From assembly GCA_013215515.1 (NCBI GenBank), contig JABSPC010000035.1:1-8875 (forward strand): a stretch of 8,875 bases of DNA. Reading direction: 5' to 3'. The stretch comes from Crocinitomicaceae bacterium. Lineage in GTDB: Bacteria; Bacteroidota; Bacteroidia; Flavobacteriales_D; Crocinitomicaceae. The notes under the pieces are model-generated. The model was not told the origin of the DNA. It saw only the letters and a list, made by a program, of their open reading frames with translations, and searched no databases. Positions 1 to 6,852 of this stretch are shown one piece after another. Within the stretch, counting starts at the first letter, position 1. Every line of letters begins with the position of its first letter. A program made the translations under genes and the position numbers.

Positions 1-3000
1 AGCAGAACAAGAAGCTAAAATTGCTGCTTTGCTGAAAGACGGAAAAGAACAATTTGATTCTGAAAAATTTGAAATTGCTAAAGGGAAGTATGAAGAGGTT
101 TTAGTTCTGGATAATTCAAATGCTATAGCGAAGAGTCAAATAGAAAAAATCAATAATGAGTTGGCCGCATTAAAAAGCGAAACTCAGAAGGAAGAAGATT
201 TTAACAAATTGAAAAATGAAGGGTTCGCTCTTGCGGATCAAAAGGATTATTCTGGTGCTAAGTCTAAATTAAACGAAGCTTTGTCTTTGAAGGATGATCA
301 ATCTGTGAAAGATAAAATTAAAGAAATTGAAGACGCAGAGAAAGCCATAGTCGCGAATAATGAAATTGATGAGGAATTCAATGGCCTACTTGCGGATGCG
401 AAATATTTAGGCGATCAAGATAAATTCGATCAGGCTATTGCTAAATATAAAGAAGCACTGCTTGTAAAACCTTCAGACCCTGCTCCATCGGCTAGAATTG
501 CCGAATTGGAAGAGGAGATGAAAGACAGCGCAGAGCAAACTGAAAAGGATAAAGAGTACGACGCTTTTATGAAAAAGGGAGAGGAGTTATTGGCTAAGGA
601 AGAGTTCTTAAAGGCAATTAAAGAATTCAACTCTGCTCTCACTGTTAAACCTGAGGAAAGGGCTCCTGTCGATCGTGCTGCTGAAGCTGAGAAACTGGCT
701 AAAGAAAGCACTTCTGATTTCGATCGTCAAATCAAGAAAAACTTAGATGCCGCTGACAAAAAGATTGATGAAAATAATTATACAAGAGCTTTGGAAATCA
801 TTGCTAATACAGAAAAAATGAGTCCAGAAGAACCGCGTGTAAAACAACTTCGTGAACGAATTACCTTGCTTAAAAAACAGGATAAAGCATACGATGATTT
901 GATGACCGCTGGAAATACTTTGGCAAACGCTAAAGATTATAAAGAGGCAAAATTGAAATATGAAGCTGCGAGTTTAAAGAAGCCAAGTCTTGATCTACCG
1001 AAAGAAAAGATTGAAGAAATGAAAGGTCTCATTAAAAATGCTGCTTCTGCTGCACAAAAAGATGAGTTGTATAGTGAATACATGTCGAAAGGTGCGAAGC
1101 GCCAAATTGACGAAGAATTTGAGTTTGCCCTAAGCTCTTATCAAGATGCTTTATCTATTAAAGCAGGAGATGTTGCGGCTACAAATAAGATCAATGAGAT
1201 CCAACAAATATTAGATAATCAAGCAAACGCTAATGCCTCAGCCATTAAGAATAAAAATGAATTCGACGCTTTTATAAAAGCAGCGGATGAACTATTCTCA
1301 GGAAAGACGTATCCAGAAGCCAAGCGGAAGTATGAGGAAGCATTGGGTGTTTTTTCTGATAACACTTATGCCCAATTACAGGTTGAAGAATGCGTTAGAC
1401 TTTCAAAATTAGTATCCATTACTGAAGAAGAAAAACAATATCAGAAAATAATTGCTTCTGCAGATGAAAACTTTGACATAGAAAATTATGACAAAGCTAT
1501 TATGCGTTATAAAACAGCTGTGTCATTGAGAAAGGGCGATCCTTATCCTAAGAAAAGGTTAGCAGAAATAGATGCAATTTTAAATCCACAGACTCAAGCA
1601 CAAGCTGAACTGAAAGATTTAGGCACTCCATTTTCCGGATCAATATTAGACGGGACATTTGCTTTGCAGGATGCAGAGAAGCAAAGAAAACTAGCGAATA
1701 AGACGGCAGTTCAAAAAGAGCATTCGGCCATTAACAATAAGAATACTGCTTTAACAAAGCAAAAAACTAAAGATCAATACGACAACGCTCAACATATTTA
1801 TAATGTGCTTTCTAAAATTCAATTGGATGGAGGTGAGTCAGATTTGGGAAGGCAAGAAACGGTTTTGACTTTGCGAGAAATAGAATTGGCACATCAAAAG
1901 CAAGAAAGAGAGAATCAACGATACGAACATTTAGAAAACATTAGTGACCAAGAAGTTCTTTATTCTGTCAATCGAGAAGTAGCTCTGGATTACGGTATTA
2001 GAGACGGGGTATATGCTGAAAACGCAAAGGCGCTGTCATATTATGCTGGAGAAATTCAGGATGCAGAGGCTATGAAGAATAGCGCGGAGAGAGGAGAAAT
2101 ATACGCTCAGAATAAAAATATTAATACTATTTATCAAAATATTCAATCTGAAATGATTGATGATTTTGCTGAAAGAGATCAGGTTCGACAAGAGGTTTAT
2201 GATACGAGAAAGGAAGTTGCAATCGAATTTACAGCTATTTCTAAAGACAACTATAATCGATTAATCGAAACACAAGATGTGATAGCGAGCGAACTGGATA
2301 AGTATACTCAGAAACAAATTGAAGGTGTTAAACAGGCGACTGCGAATAATGAAGAGTTAAAAGATATCTCAGATGCAGTACAAGCTGTTTCAGATGCAAG
2401 AGTAGGTATCGAGGACCAAGAGCATTATGATACGGATAAGGGTTTAACAAACATTAAAGCTGCTTACCAAACTAAAATGGCAGAGGATGCAAAAGCGACC
2501 CTCCAAAACAATGATGACATCTTGGTTATGAAATATGATGTTGATAGAAGAGAGCAAATTCAAGCCGAAGCGGAAAAAGAACAGCATTATAAGGCCGATA
2601 GAAATATGGCTATTATTAAAGAGGAAATGATCGGCGATCAAAAAGAAAGAGATGACAGTCGTCAAGCGCTTGTTGTTGAGCTTAGAATTGGAGAACGTGA
2701 ATTGACTGAAGCTAATTTTGAGATGTCAAATAATGAGCATGATCAAAGAATTGCTGCCCAAGCACGAATTGAAGAAGGAGTTAAGGAAAACAGTGAGGTG
2801 TTAAAATTAGCAAGCGCATCTCATACCAAGAAAGTTGAGTACGTTGAGCGAATGGACAAGAAAGCTAGAACTGACTTTAGTGGTTTGAGTATCAGTGATG
2901 AGGCTGAGCGTTTAAATAAATTGAAGGAAATTAATGATGTTTATGCATCTGTGCGTGAAGATGCTGCTAAGGCCCGAGATAAGAATATTGAAAGCGGACA

Positions 3001-3376
3001 AGCTTTGAAGGAAATAAAACATGTTCTTGAACAAAATCAGGCTAATCAGGCTATCGGTGAAGATGATAAGCACTACGATGCTACGAAGAAAATTCACGCG
3101 ATAACAGACGAGCGAAATAAAACAGTTAAAGTTGCGAACTCTCTTGGGGAAGAATATCCTGAAGGAGTTTCTCAAGAATCATTTTCTCAGAACGATCAAA
3201 ATGGATTGATGAAGACAATTATTACACGTCGTGTAGTGGTTATTGACGGTCATGCTGATGTCTATGTAAGAACGCAATCAGCTCATGCTACAACATTTTC
3301 TAAAAACGGTAAACCAAGTTTACAACATGTCTGGAATTCTCAAACACAAGGCCCTCATTTGGTTCGCCATTATTAG
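1..3376 (+). CDS. Large TPR-like repeat and coiled-coil protein, 5' end outside the window
   Basis: The reading frame is open from base 2, so the true start lies beyond the left edge; the TTG at 29 is not a believable start. Residues below count from that TTG. Residues 1-520 hold nine degenerate three-helix TPR-like units, beginning near 1, 58, 117, 177, 237, 288, 348, 412 and 471. Each has a 'KG..L....Y..A...Y..AL..KP' core and then a helix like 'ARIAEL'. Residues 550-1035 are charged, helical and probably coiled coil, with a second weak repeat of about 54 residues. The C-terminal block from about 1042 has 'EEYPEGVSQE', 'ITRRVVV' and 'SKNGKP', a combination I recall from large flavobacterial TPR proteins, so the C-terminus looks intact. 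TPR folds usually scaffold protein complexes, but the function and location here are unknown because any signal peptide or N-terminal domain is missing. The gene overlaps the next one by 50 nt, so it is probably co-transcribed with it. Confidence 0.9.
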   Translation, partial: AEQEAKIAALLKDGKEQFDSEKFEIAKGKYEEVLVLDNSNAIAKSQIEKINNELAALKSETQKEEDFNKLKNEGFALADQKDYSGAKSKLNEALSLKDDQSVKDKIKEIEDAEKAIVANNEIDEEFNGLLADAKYLGDQDKFDQAIAKYKEALLVKPSDPAPSARIAELEEEMKDSAEQTEKDKEYDAFMKKGEELLAKEEFLKAIKEFNSALTVKPEERAPVDRAAEAEKLAKESTSDFDRQIKKNLDAADKKIDENNYTRALEIIANTEKMSPEEPRVKQLRERITLLKKQDKAYDDLMTAGNTLANAKDYKEAKLKYEAASLKKPSLDLPKEKIEEMKGLIKNAASAAQKDELYSEYMSKGAKRQIDEEFEFALSSYQDALSIKAGDVAATNKINEIQQILDNQANANASAIKNKNEFDAFIKAADELFSGKTYPEAKRKYEEALGVFSDNTYAQLQVEECVRLSKLVSITEEEKQYQKIIASADENFDIENYDKAIMRYKTAVSLRKGDPYPKKRLAEIDAILNPQTQAQAELKDLGTPFSGSILDGTFALQDAEKQRKLANKTAVQKEHSAINNKNTALTKQKTKDQYDNAQHIYNVLSKIQLDGGESDLGRQETVLTLREIELAHQKQERENQRYEHLENISDQEVLYSVNREVALDYGIRDGVYAENAKALSYYAGEIQDAEAMKNSAERGEIYAQNKNINTIYQNIQSEMIDDFAERDQVRQEVYDTRKEVAIEFTAISKDNYNRLIETQDVIASELDKYTQKQIEGVKQATANNEELKDISDAVQAVSDARVGIEDQEHYDTDKGLTNIKAAYQTKMAEDAKATLQNNDDILVMKYDVDRREQIQAEAEKEQHYKADRNMAIIKEEMIGDQKERDDSRQALVVELRIGERELTEANFEMSNNEHDQRIAAQARIEEGVKENSEVLKLASASHTKKVEYVERMDKKARTDFSGLSISDEAERLNKLKEINDVYASVREDAAKARDKNIESGQALKEIKHVLEQNQANQAIGEDDKHYDATKKIHAITDERNKTVKVANSLGEEYPEGVSQESFSQNDQNGLMKTIITRRVVVIDGHADVYVRTQSAHATTFSKNGKPSLQHVWNSQTQGPHLVRHY

Positions 3377-4400
3377 TCTAGGAACGACCTTTACATCTTG
3401 TGATACTATTTCTGAAACCGGTGAGGATAAAGTAGCCAAGGTTCTTACTATTTCAGGAAATACACAAGGTACAACCTATACCATTATTATCATTGACAAT
3501 AATGGAGAGATTAAAAAGAGCGAAATTGATGAGGAGCTGAGCAATTTTGACTTGTCCCTTTCAACTTATATTGATGAATCGGTAATCTCTAAGATCAACA
3601 ATAGTAATTCTTCAATTGTAATATCTGATCCCTTTGGTTTTTTTAAGCCATGCTATATTGAGAGCCAGCATATTTATAATTTGACCAATGGTAAATTTGA
3701 CCCTTCGGTTTTCCCTCTAGTGGAAGGCTGGGGTTTTATGAATGATTTAGAAACTCCTTTAGAACAAAGCCAAATCGATTCTATTTTAAAGTTTGTATCC
3801 TTTGAAAAGGGACTTCATCACTCTGTTAATTTTCAAGATAATAAAATTCATTTTTCTAAGAGCAATGCGAATTTTAAAATTGACTTTAATGCGATTGCCC
3901 AAGGCCTTTCTGTCGATGTAATTTATGACTTTATTCAGAAGAAAGGATGTAAGAATTTCTACGTTGAAATTGGCGGAGAACTAAAAGTAAAGGGACACAA
4001 TAAGCATGGAACATCTTGGAATATTGGTGTTGATACTCCTATTGCAAATCTTCGAACGAGAGAACGAGATACAATAATTCATATCTCAAATAAAGCAATT
4101 GCGACGAGTGGAAATTACCGCAAGTTTTACATTAAAGATGGTATTAAATATTCCCATACGTTAAACCCTAGTACAGGAAAGCCGGTTACACATTCCTTGT
4201 TGAGTGCAACAGTTATAGCCAGTAAATGCTCTACTGCAGATGGATATGCCACGACCTTTATGGTATTGGGAGTAAAAGAATCACTCAGGTTCGTGAAGGA
4301 ACATCCAGAAGAGCAGTTGGCCGTTTATCTATTGTATGCCAATGAAGAAGGGGAGATTAAATATGCGATGTCCGATGGCTTCTCTAAATACCTTGAATAA
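3327..4400 (+). CDS. apbE: FAD:protein FMN transferase (ApbE family), lipoprotein
   Basis: ApbE enzymes split FAD and attach FMN to a Thr or Ser of exported flavoproteins such as NqrB, NqrC or RnfG; they act on the periplasmic side of the membrane. The 357-residue product begins with a lipoprotein signal: K6 and K8, a hydrophobic stretch 9-22 and a lipobox-like FTSC with Cys25. Family motifs follow in order: 'TQGTTYTI' (47-54, with Q where M is common), 'DPSVFPLVEGWGF' (125-137), 'DFNAIAQGLSVD' (186-197), 'VEIGGELKVKG' (213-223), 'AIATSGNYRKFY' (257-268), 'SHTLNPSTGKPV' (276-287), and 'STADGYATTFMVLG' (302-315), whose Asp and Thr normally help bind Mg2+. An in-frame ATG at 3285 is longer, but 3327 places the signal peptide correctly. 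There is no Shine-Dalgarno, and the start lies inside the preceding gene. The target flavoprotein is not in the window; Nqr or Rnf subunits are the usual candidates. Confidence 0.93.
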   Translation: MSGILKHKALIWFAIISLGTTFTSCDTISETGEDKVAKVLTISGNTQGTTYTIIIIDNNGEIKKSEIDEELSNFDLSLSTYIDESVISKINNSNSSIVISDPFGFFKPCYIESQHIYNLTNGKFDPSVFPLVEGWGFMNDLETPLEQSQIDSILKFVSFEKGLHHSVNFQDNKIHFSKSNANFKIDFNAIAQGLSVDVIYDFIQKKGCKNFYVEIGGELKVKGHNKHGTSWNIGVDTPIANLRTRERDTIIHISNKAIATSGNYRKFYIKDGIKYSHTLNPSTGKPVTHSLLSATVIASKCSTADGYATTFMVLGVKESLRFVKEHPEEQLAVYLLYANEEGEIKYAMSDGFSKYLE

Positions 4401-4411
4401 GGTTTTCCGCA

Positions 4412-4428
4412 AGTTGCTGTGAGTAACT
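4412..4428 (+). other. Small hairpin in the apbE to membrane-protein gap
   Basis: A 7-bp stem (AGTTGCT pairing with AGTAACT, including one G-T pair) closes a three-base GTG loop, 11 nt after the apbE stop codon. No T-tract follows on either strand, so it is not a convincing intrinsic terminator. It could be a 3' stabilising or processing structure, or chance. The rest of the 88-nt gap (4401-4488) shows no clear promoter. Confidence 0.3.
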
Positions 4429-4473
4429 AAACACCGTCTCTCAATAATAATAGCATCTATATCGTAATTTCAT

Positions 4474-4479
4474 GGAAAG
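4474..4479 (+). promoter_or_regulatory. Weak Shine-Dalgarno (GGAAAG) before the 118-residue membrane protein
   Basis: GGAAAG lies 9 nt before the ATG at 4489 and supports that start. It sits inside a six-codon reading frame (4472-4492) whose TGA overlaps the start codon as ATGA; I regard that mini-ORF as probably accidental. Confidence 0.35.
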
Positions 4480-4488
4480 ATTATCTCT

Positions 4489-4845
4489 ATGAGTTCAAAG
4501 ACGGTTTTTAAAATTCTAATTACTGTAGCCTTAATAGTTATTGGTAGCTGGATTGTTTGGTATTTCTGGTCTGTTGATACAGTAGAATCGGTTGCTATAC
4601 TGCCATTTTACTTGACTGTTCTTTGCATGGTGTATGTGGGGTTGCAGATTTCAAAGCGACTTATTTTTAAAAGTCAGAATTGGTGGGATTGGCTTTATTA
4701 CCTAGGTTTGATATCTGTGATGTTGCCGGCTTATATGATAACCCAGGAGAATGTAGGGATATACTCTTTTATGACAGATTACGGAACTCTCTTTTTAATA
4801 ATCCCAGCCTTAATGGATGGTTGGGAAAATACCAAAGGAAAATAA
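4489..4845 (+). CDS. Small four-helix inner-membrane protein, function unknown
   Basis: I do not recognise the family. The 118-residue product has four likely membrane helices at about 7-27, 34-56, 65-84 and 92-109. It is rich in aromatic residues, with 'WIVWYFW' in helix 1 and 'WWDWLYYLG' at the start of helix 3. There is a basic segment between helices 2 and 3 ('SKRLIFKS') and a basic tail ('ENTKGK'). No catalytic motif is visible and there is no cleavable signal peptide. Its stop codon is one base before the mpl start, so translation of the two is probably coupled and they share a transcript. That position gives only weak reason to link it to the envelope or murein. It is a credible gene because it fills the space between apbE and mpl, has a plausible ribosome site, and has a coherent hydrophobic pattern. 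Confidence 0.82.
   Translation: MSSKTVFKILITVALIVIGSWIVWYFWSVDTVESVAILPFYLTVLCMVYVGLQISKRLIFKSQNWWDWLYYLGLISVMLPAYMITQENVGIYSFMTDYGTLFLIIPALMDGWENTKGK
4834..4841 (+). promoter_or_regulatory. Shine-Dalgarno AAAGGAAA that decides the mpl start
   Basis: This purine-rich site overlaps the last codons of the preceding gene and ends 5 nt before the ATG at 4847. It supports that ATG over the upstream in-frame ATG at 4817, which would add ten residues ahead of the Rossmann-fold start and overlap the upstream gene by 29 nt. Confidence 0.6.
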
Positions 4846-4846
4846 T

Positions 4847-6205
4847 ATGAATGTTCATTTTATAGCGATAGGAGGAAGTGCAATGCATAATTTGGCTATT
4901 GCCTTGAGTAGAAAAGGCATGAATGTCACTGGATCTGATGATGAAATATTTGAACCTTCACGTTCTAGATTGGATAATCAAGGAATTCTTCCAACTGAAT
5001 TGGGTTGGAATGCAGATCGGATAACAGACCAATTGGATGCTATTATTATAGGCATGCATGCGAGAGAGAATAATCCTGAACTTCTAAAAGCTAAAGAGTT
5101 AAATATTCCAGTGTATTCATATCCTGAGTATTTGTATGAACAAAGCAAATCAAAAAAGCGCGTTGTAATTGGAGGTTCTCATGGAAAAACAACCATAACA
5201 TCAATGTTGTTACATGCGATCAATGAACTGGGCATGGATGTAGACTATATGGTGGGTGCTCAACTCGAAGGGTATGACTGTATGGTGAAGATTACAGATG
5301 AAGCTGAGATAATGATTTTGGAAGGAGACGAGTATTTGAGTTCACCAATCGATCGACGTCCTAAATTTCACTTGTATAATCCTGATGTGGCAATTATTAG
5401 TGGAATTGCGTGGGATCACATTAATGTATTTCCAACGTTCGAAAATTACGTGCTTCAATTTGAGGAGTTTTGTAAAGTAATTGAGCCTACCGGGACTTTA
5501 ATTTACAATACAGAAGATGTTGAGGTTAATAAACTTGGACTCGAGTATGGTAATACTTTGAACTGTGTTCCATATTTTACACCTGATTATGAGGTGACTC
5601 AAGAAGGTACTCGCCTGTCGTTTGGTGGTAATAAATATGAATTAAAAATATTTGGAATGCATAATCTCCAGAACCTAATTGGTGCCATGCGACTTGGTGA
5701 ATCCATTGGGATAGAGAATGATATCTTTCTGAATGCAATGAAATCATTTACTGGAGCTGGTAATAGGCTACAAAAGGTGGCAGAAAAATATCACTTTGTG
5801 ATGTATAAGGATTTTGCCCATTCACCTTCTAAATTAAAGGCTACAACAAAGGCAGTTAAAGACCAATATAAAGATCGAAAGCTTGTTGCCTGTATGGAGT
5901 TACATACGTTTTCATCATTGAAAAAGGAATTCCTAGAACAATATGCTGGTGCAATGAATGCCGCAGATGAGGCTGTTGTTTATTATAGTCCAGAAGTAGT
6001 CCAGCACAAAAAGTTAGCTCCGATTTCAAAAAAGTTAGTCCTTGAAGGATTTGGAGGTGGTGTTAAGGTGATGAATGAAACATCTGAGGTGTTGGAATTT
6101 ATTCGTTCTCAAGAAATGAACAATGCCGTCCTCTTAATGATGTCTTCAGGAAACTTTGATGGGATTGACTATGATGAACTCGGTGAAGAAATAAGCAATC
6201 GATAA
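4847..6205 (+). CDS. mpl: UDP-N-acetylmuramate:L-alanyl-gamma-D-glutamyl-meso-diaminopimelate ligase (Mpl)
   Basis: Mpl is the cytoplasmic Mur ligase of peptidoglycan recycling. It uses ATP to join the salvaged tripeptide L-Ala-gamma-D-Glu-meso-DAP to UDP-MurNAc. The 452-residue length fits the family (E. coli Mpl has 457). The N-terminal Rossmann domain opens with 'HFIAIGGSAMHNLA' (4-17). The central ATPase has the P-loop 'GGSHGKTT' (109-116), 'EGDEYLSSPIDRRPKF' (159-174, matching the Mpl-type 'EADEYD...D.RSKF'), 'SGIAWDHINVF' (185-195) and 'GMHNLQNLIGA' (270-280). The C-terminal domain has 'GAGNRLQ' (303-309), 'DFAHSPSK' (322-329), 'ELHTFSSL' (351-358) and 'MSSGNFDG' (432-439). The 159-174 block and 'DFAHSP' separate it from MurC, its closest paralogue and the usual misannotation. 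It follows the 118-residue membrane protein by one base and ends against the convergent DUF4199-like gene. Confidence 0.93.
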   Translation: MNVHFIAIGGSAMHNLAIALSRKGMNVTGSDDEIFEPSRSRLDNQGILPTELGWNADRITDQLDAIIIGMHARENNPELLKAKELNIPVYSYPEYLYEQSKSKKRVVIGGSHGKTTITSMLLHAINELGMDVDYMVGAQLEGYDCMVKITDEAEIMILEGDEYLSSPIDRRPKFHLYNPDVAIISGIAWDHINVFPTFENYVLQFEEFCKVIEPTGTLIYNTEDVEVNKLGLEYGNTLNCVPYFTPDYEVTQEGTRLSFGGNKYELKIFGMHNLQNLIGAMRLGESIGIENDIFLNAMKSFTGAGNRLQKVAEKYHFVMYKDFAHSPSKLKATTKAVKDQYKDRKLVACMELHTFSSLKKEFLEQYAGAMNAADEAVVYYSPEVVQHKKLAPISKKLVLEGFGGGVKVMNETSEVLEFIRSQEMNNAVLLMMSSGNFDGIDYDELGEEISNR

Positions 6206-6212
6206 TTTCATC

Positions 6213-6240
6213 TAAAACACCATTTAAAAGTGGGTGTTTA
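6213..6240. terminator. Candidate bidirectional terminator between mpl and the DUF4199-like gene
   Basis: AAACACC (6215-6221) pairs with GGTGTTT (6233-6239) around a loop of 11 nt; adding CCA/TGG at the loop side is an alternative. The site lies between two convergent stop codons, and the stop of the minus-strand gene is inside the right arm. On the minus strand the stem is followed by only four T (TTTTAG). On the plus strand the next T-run (seven T) comes only after about 8 nt. The signal is therefore weak but well placed. Confidence 0.4.
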
Positions 6241-6843
6241 CTCTTGGTTTTTTTGAGCTGCTGGCTCTGATGGGTATGGAAACCTTTTGGAGTCTCTAAA
6301 AATAATTCGTCTCATTATAACCGTTACGAAAATGCTGTACAATGTTGCAAGAAGTAATAAAGCAAGCATTGATAAAGTCATCGTTGAGCCTGCGTTGTAG
6401 AAACCTTTATTCGAATCGTTTGCTTTCGCAATAATTTCTTCCCTAGAAAAAACCTCCAATTCAGGATTTGCACTTTGAATTTTTCTTAATCCATCTGGTT
6501 CGTCTAATTTTTTAATCAGAGCGTATTCGCGCTCTGCAATCTGGTGTTCATTGAATCCTGGGTCAATTTTCTCGTAATAAAAGTAAATGAAGATACTTAC
6601 GATGAATGCATATGGGACACCGGCAGTCATGCCACTTTTAATGTCTCCTAATGCATTCGTATAATCTGTCTGCTTTAATTTATGAAGATAGAGTCCAATA
6701 GCAATTGCCAGTAGAACAAAAAGCATGTTCAGTAATACTGAAGGAACGACGTTGTATTTCAAGGCACCTGACCAAAAGAATATCATTTTTGTCAAGATCC
6801 AAAGACCAGCGAAGATTAAACCAACTTTGACTGTTATTTTCAT
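6238..6843 (-). CDS. DUF4199-like four-helix membrane protein
   Basis: The 201-residue product has likely membrane helices at about 5-25, 33-54, 73-90 and 153-176. A charged, non-membrane stretch of about 60 residues (91-150: 'YEKIDPGFNEHQIAEREY' through 'EVFSREEIIAKAND') separates helices 3 and 4. A basic tail follows ('MRRIIFRDSKRF'). The order of helices, the 'ALGDIKSGMTAGV' segment before helix 3, and the long loop before a final 'F..A....TLS...LLLLATLYSIF..VIMRR' helix resemble DUF4199 proteins of Bacteroidota. The assignment is from memory of the family and is not certain. No enzymatic motif is seen. It starts 9 nt after the rho stop codon, so it is the second gene of a rho operon, with only a weak AGGCGA upstream of its ATG. 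A functional link to Rho is not implied; adjacency may reflect shared expression only. Confidence 0.85.
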   Translation of the reverse strand: MKITVKVGLIFAGLWILTKMIFFWSGALKYNVVPSVLLNMLFVLLAIAIGLYLHKLKQTDYTNALGDIKSGMTAGVPYAFIVSIFIYFYYEKIDPGFNEHQIAEREYALIKKLDEPDGLRKIQSANPELEVFSREEIIAKANDSNKGFYNAGSTMTLSMLALLLLATLYSIFVTVIMRRIIFRDSKRFPYPSEPAAQKNQE

Positions 6844-6852
6844 GTTCGCCTA

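Noticed and set aside
430..711. Minus-strand open frame of 93 codons inside the repeat-protein gene
   Set aside because: It is antisense to a strongly supported coding region, is Ser/Ala-rich as expected for the complement of Lys/Glu/Ala codons, and has no family motif.
2444..2665. Minus-strand open frame with Phe/Ile-rich product
   Set aside because: It mirrors the helical repeat region on the other strand; the hydrophobic look comes from reading AAA/GAA codons backwards.
2912..3175. Minus-strand open frame of 87 codons
   Set aside because: It is an antisense shadow of the repeat protein and has no supporting context.
3285..3326. Longer ApbE start at 3285
   Set aside because: It would put 14 extra residues in front of a normal lipoprotein signal sequence and lengthen the overlap with the upstream gene.
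4412..4428. Hairpin after apbE as an intrinsic terminator
   Set aside because: The stem is sound but no T-tract follows on either strand, so I list it only as a hairpin.
4472..4492. Six-codon leader ORF whose stop overlaps the start of the 118-residue protein (ATGA)
   Set aside because: No amino-acid pattern or attenuator structure accompanies it and it has no ribosome site; it is most likely coincidence.
4847..6205. Identification of the ligase as MurC
   Set aside because: The 'EGDEYLSSPIDRRPKF' block and 'DFAHSP' context match Mpl, and the P-loop 'GGSHGKTT' and the 'GIAWDHINVF' motif differ from typical MurC.
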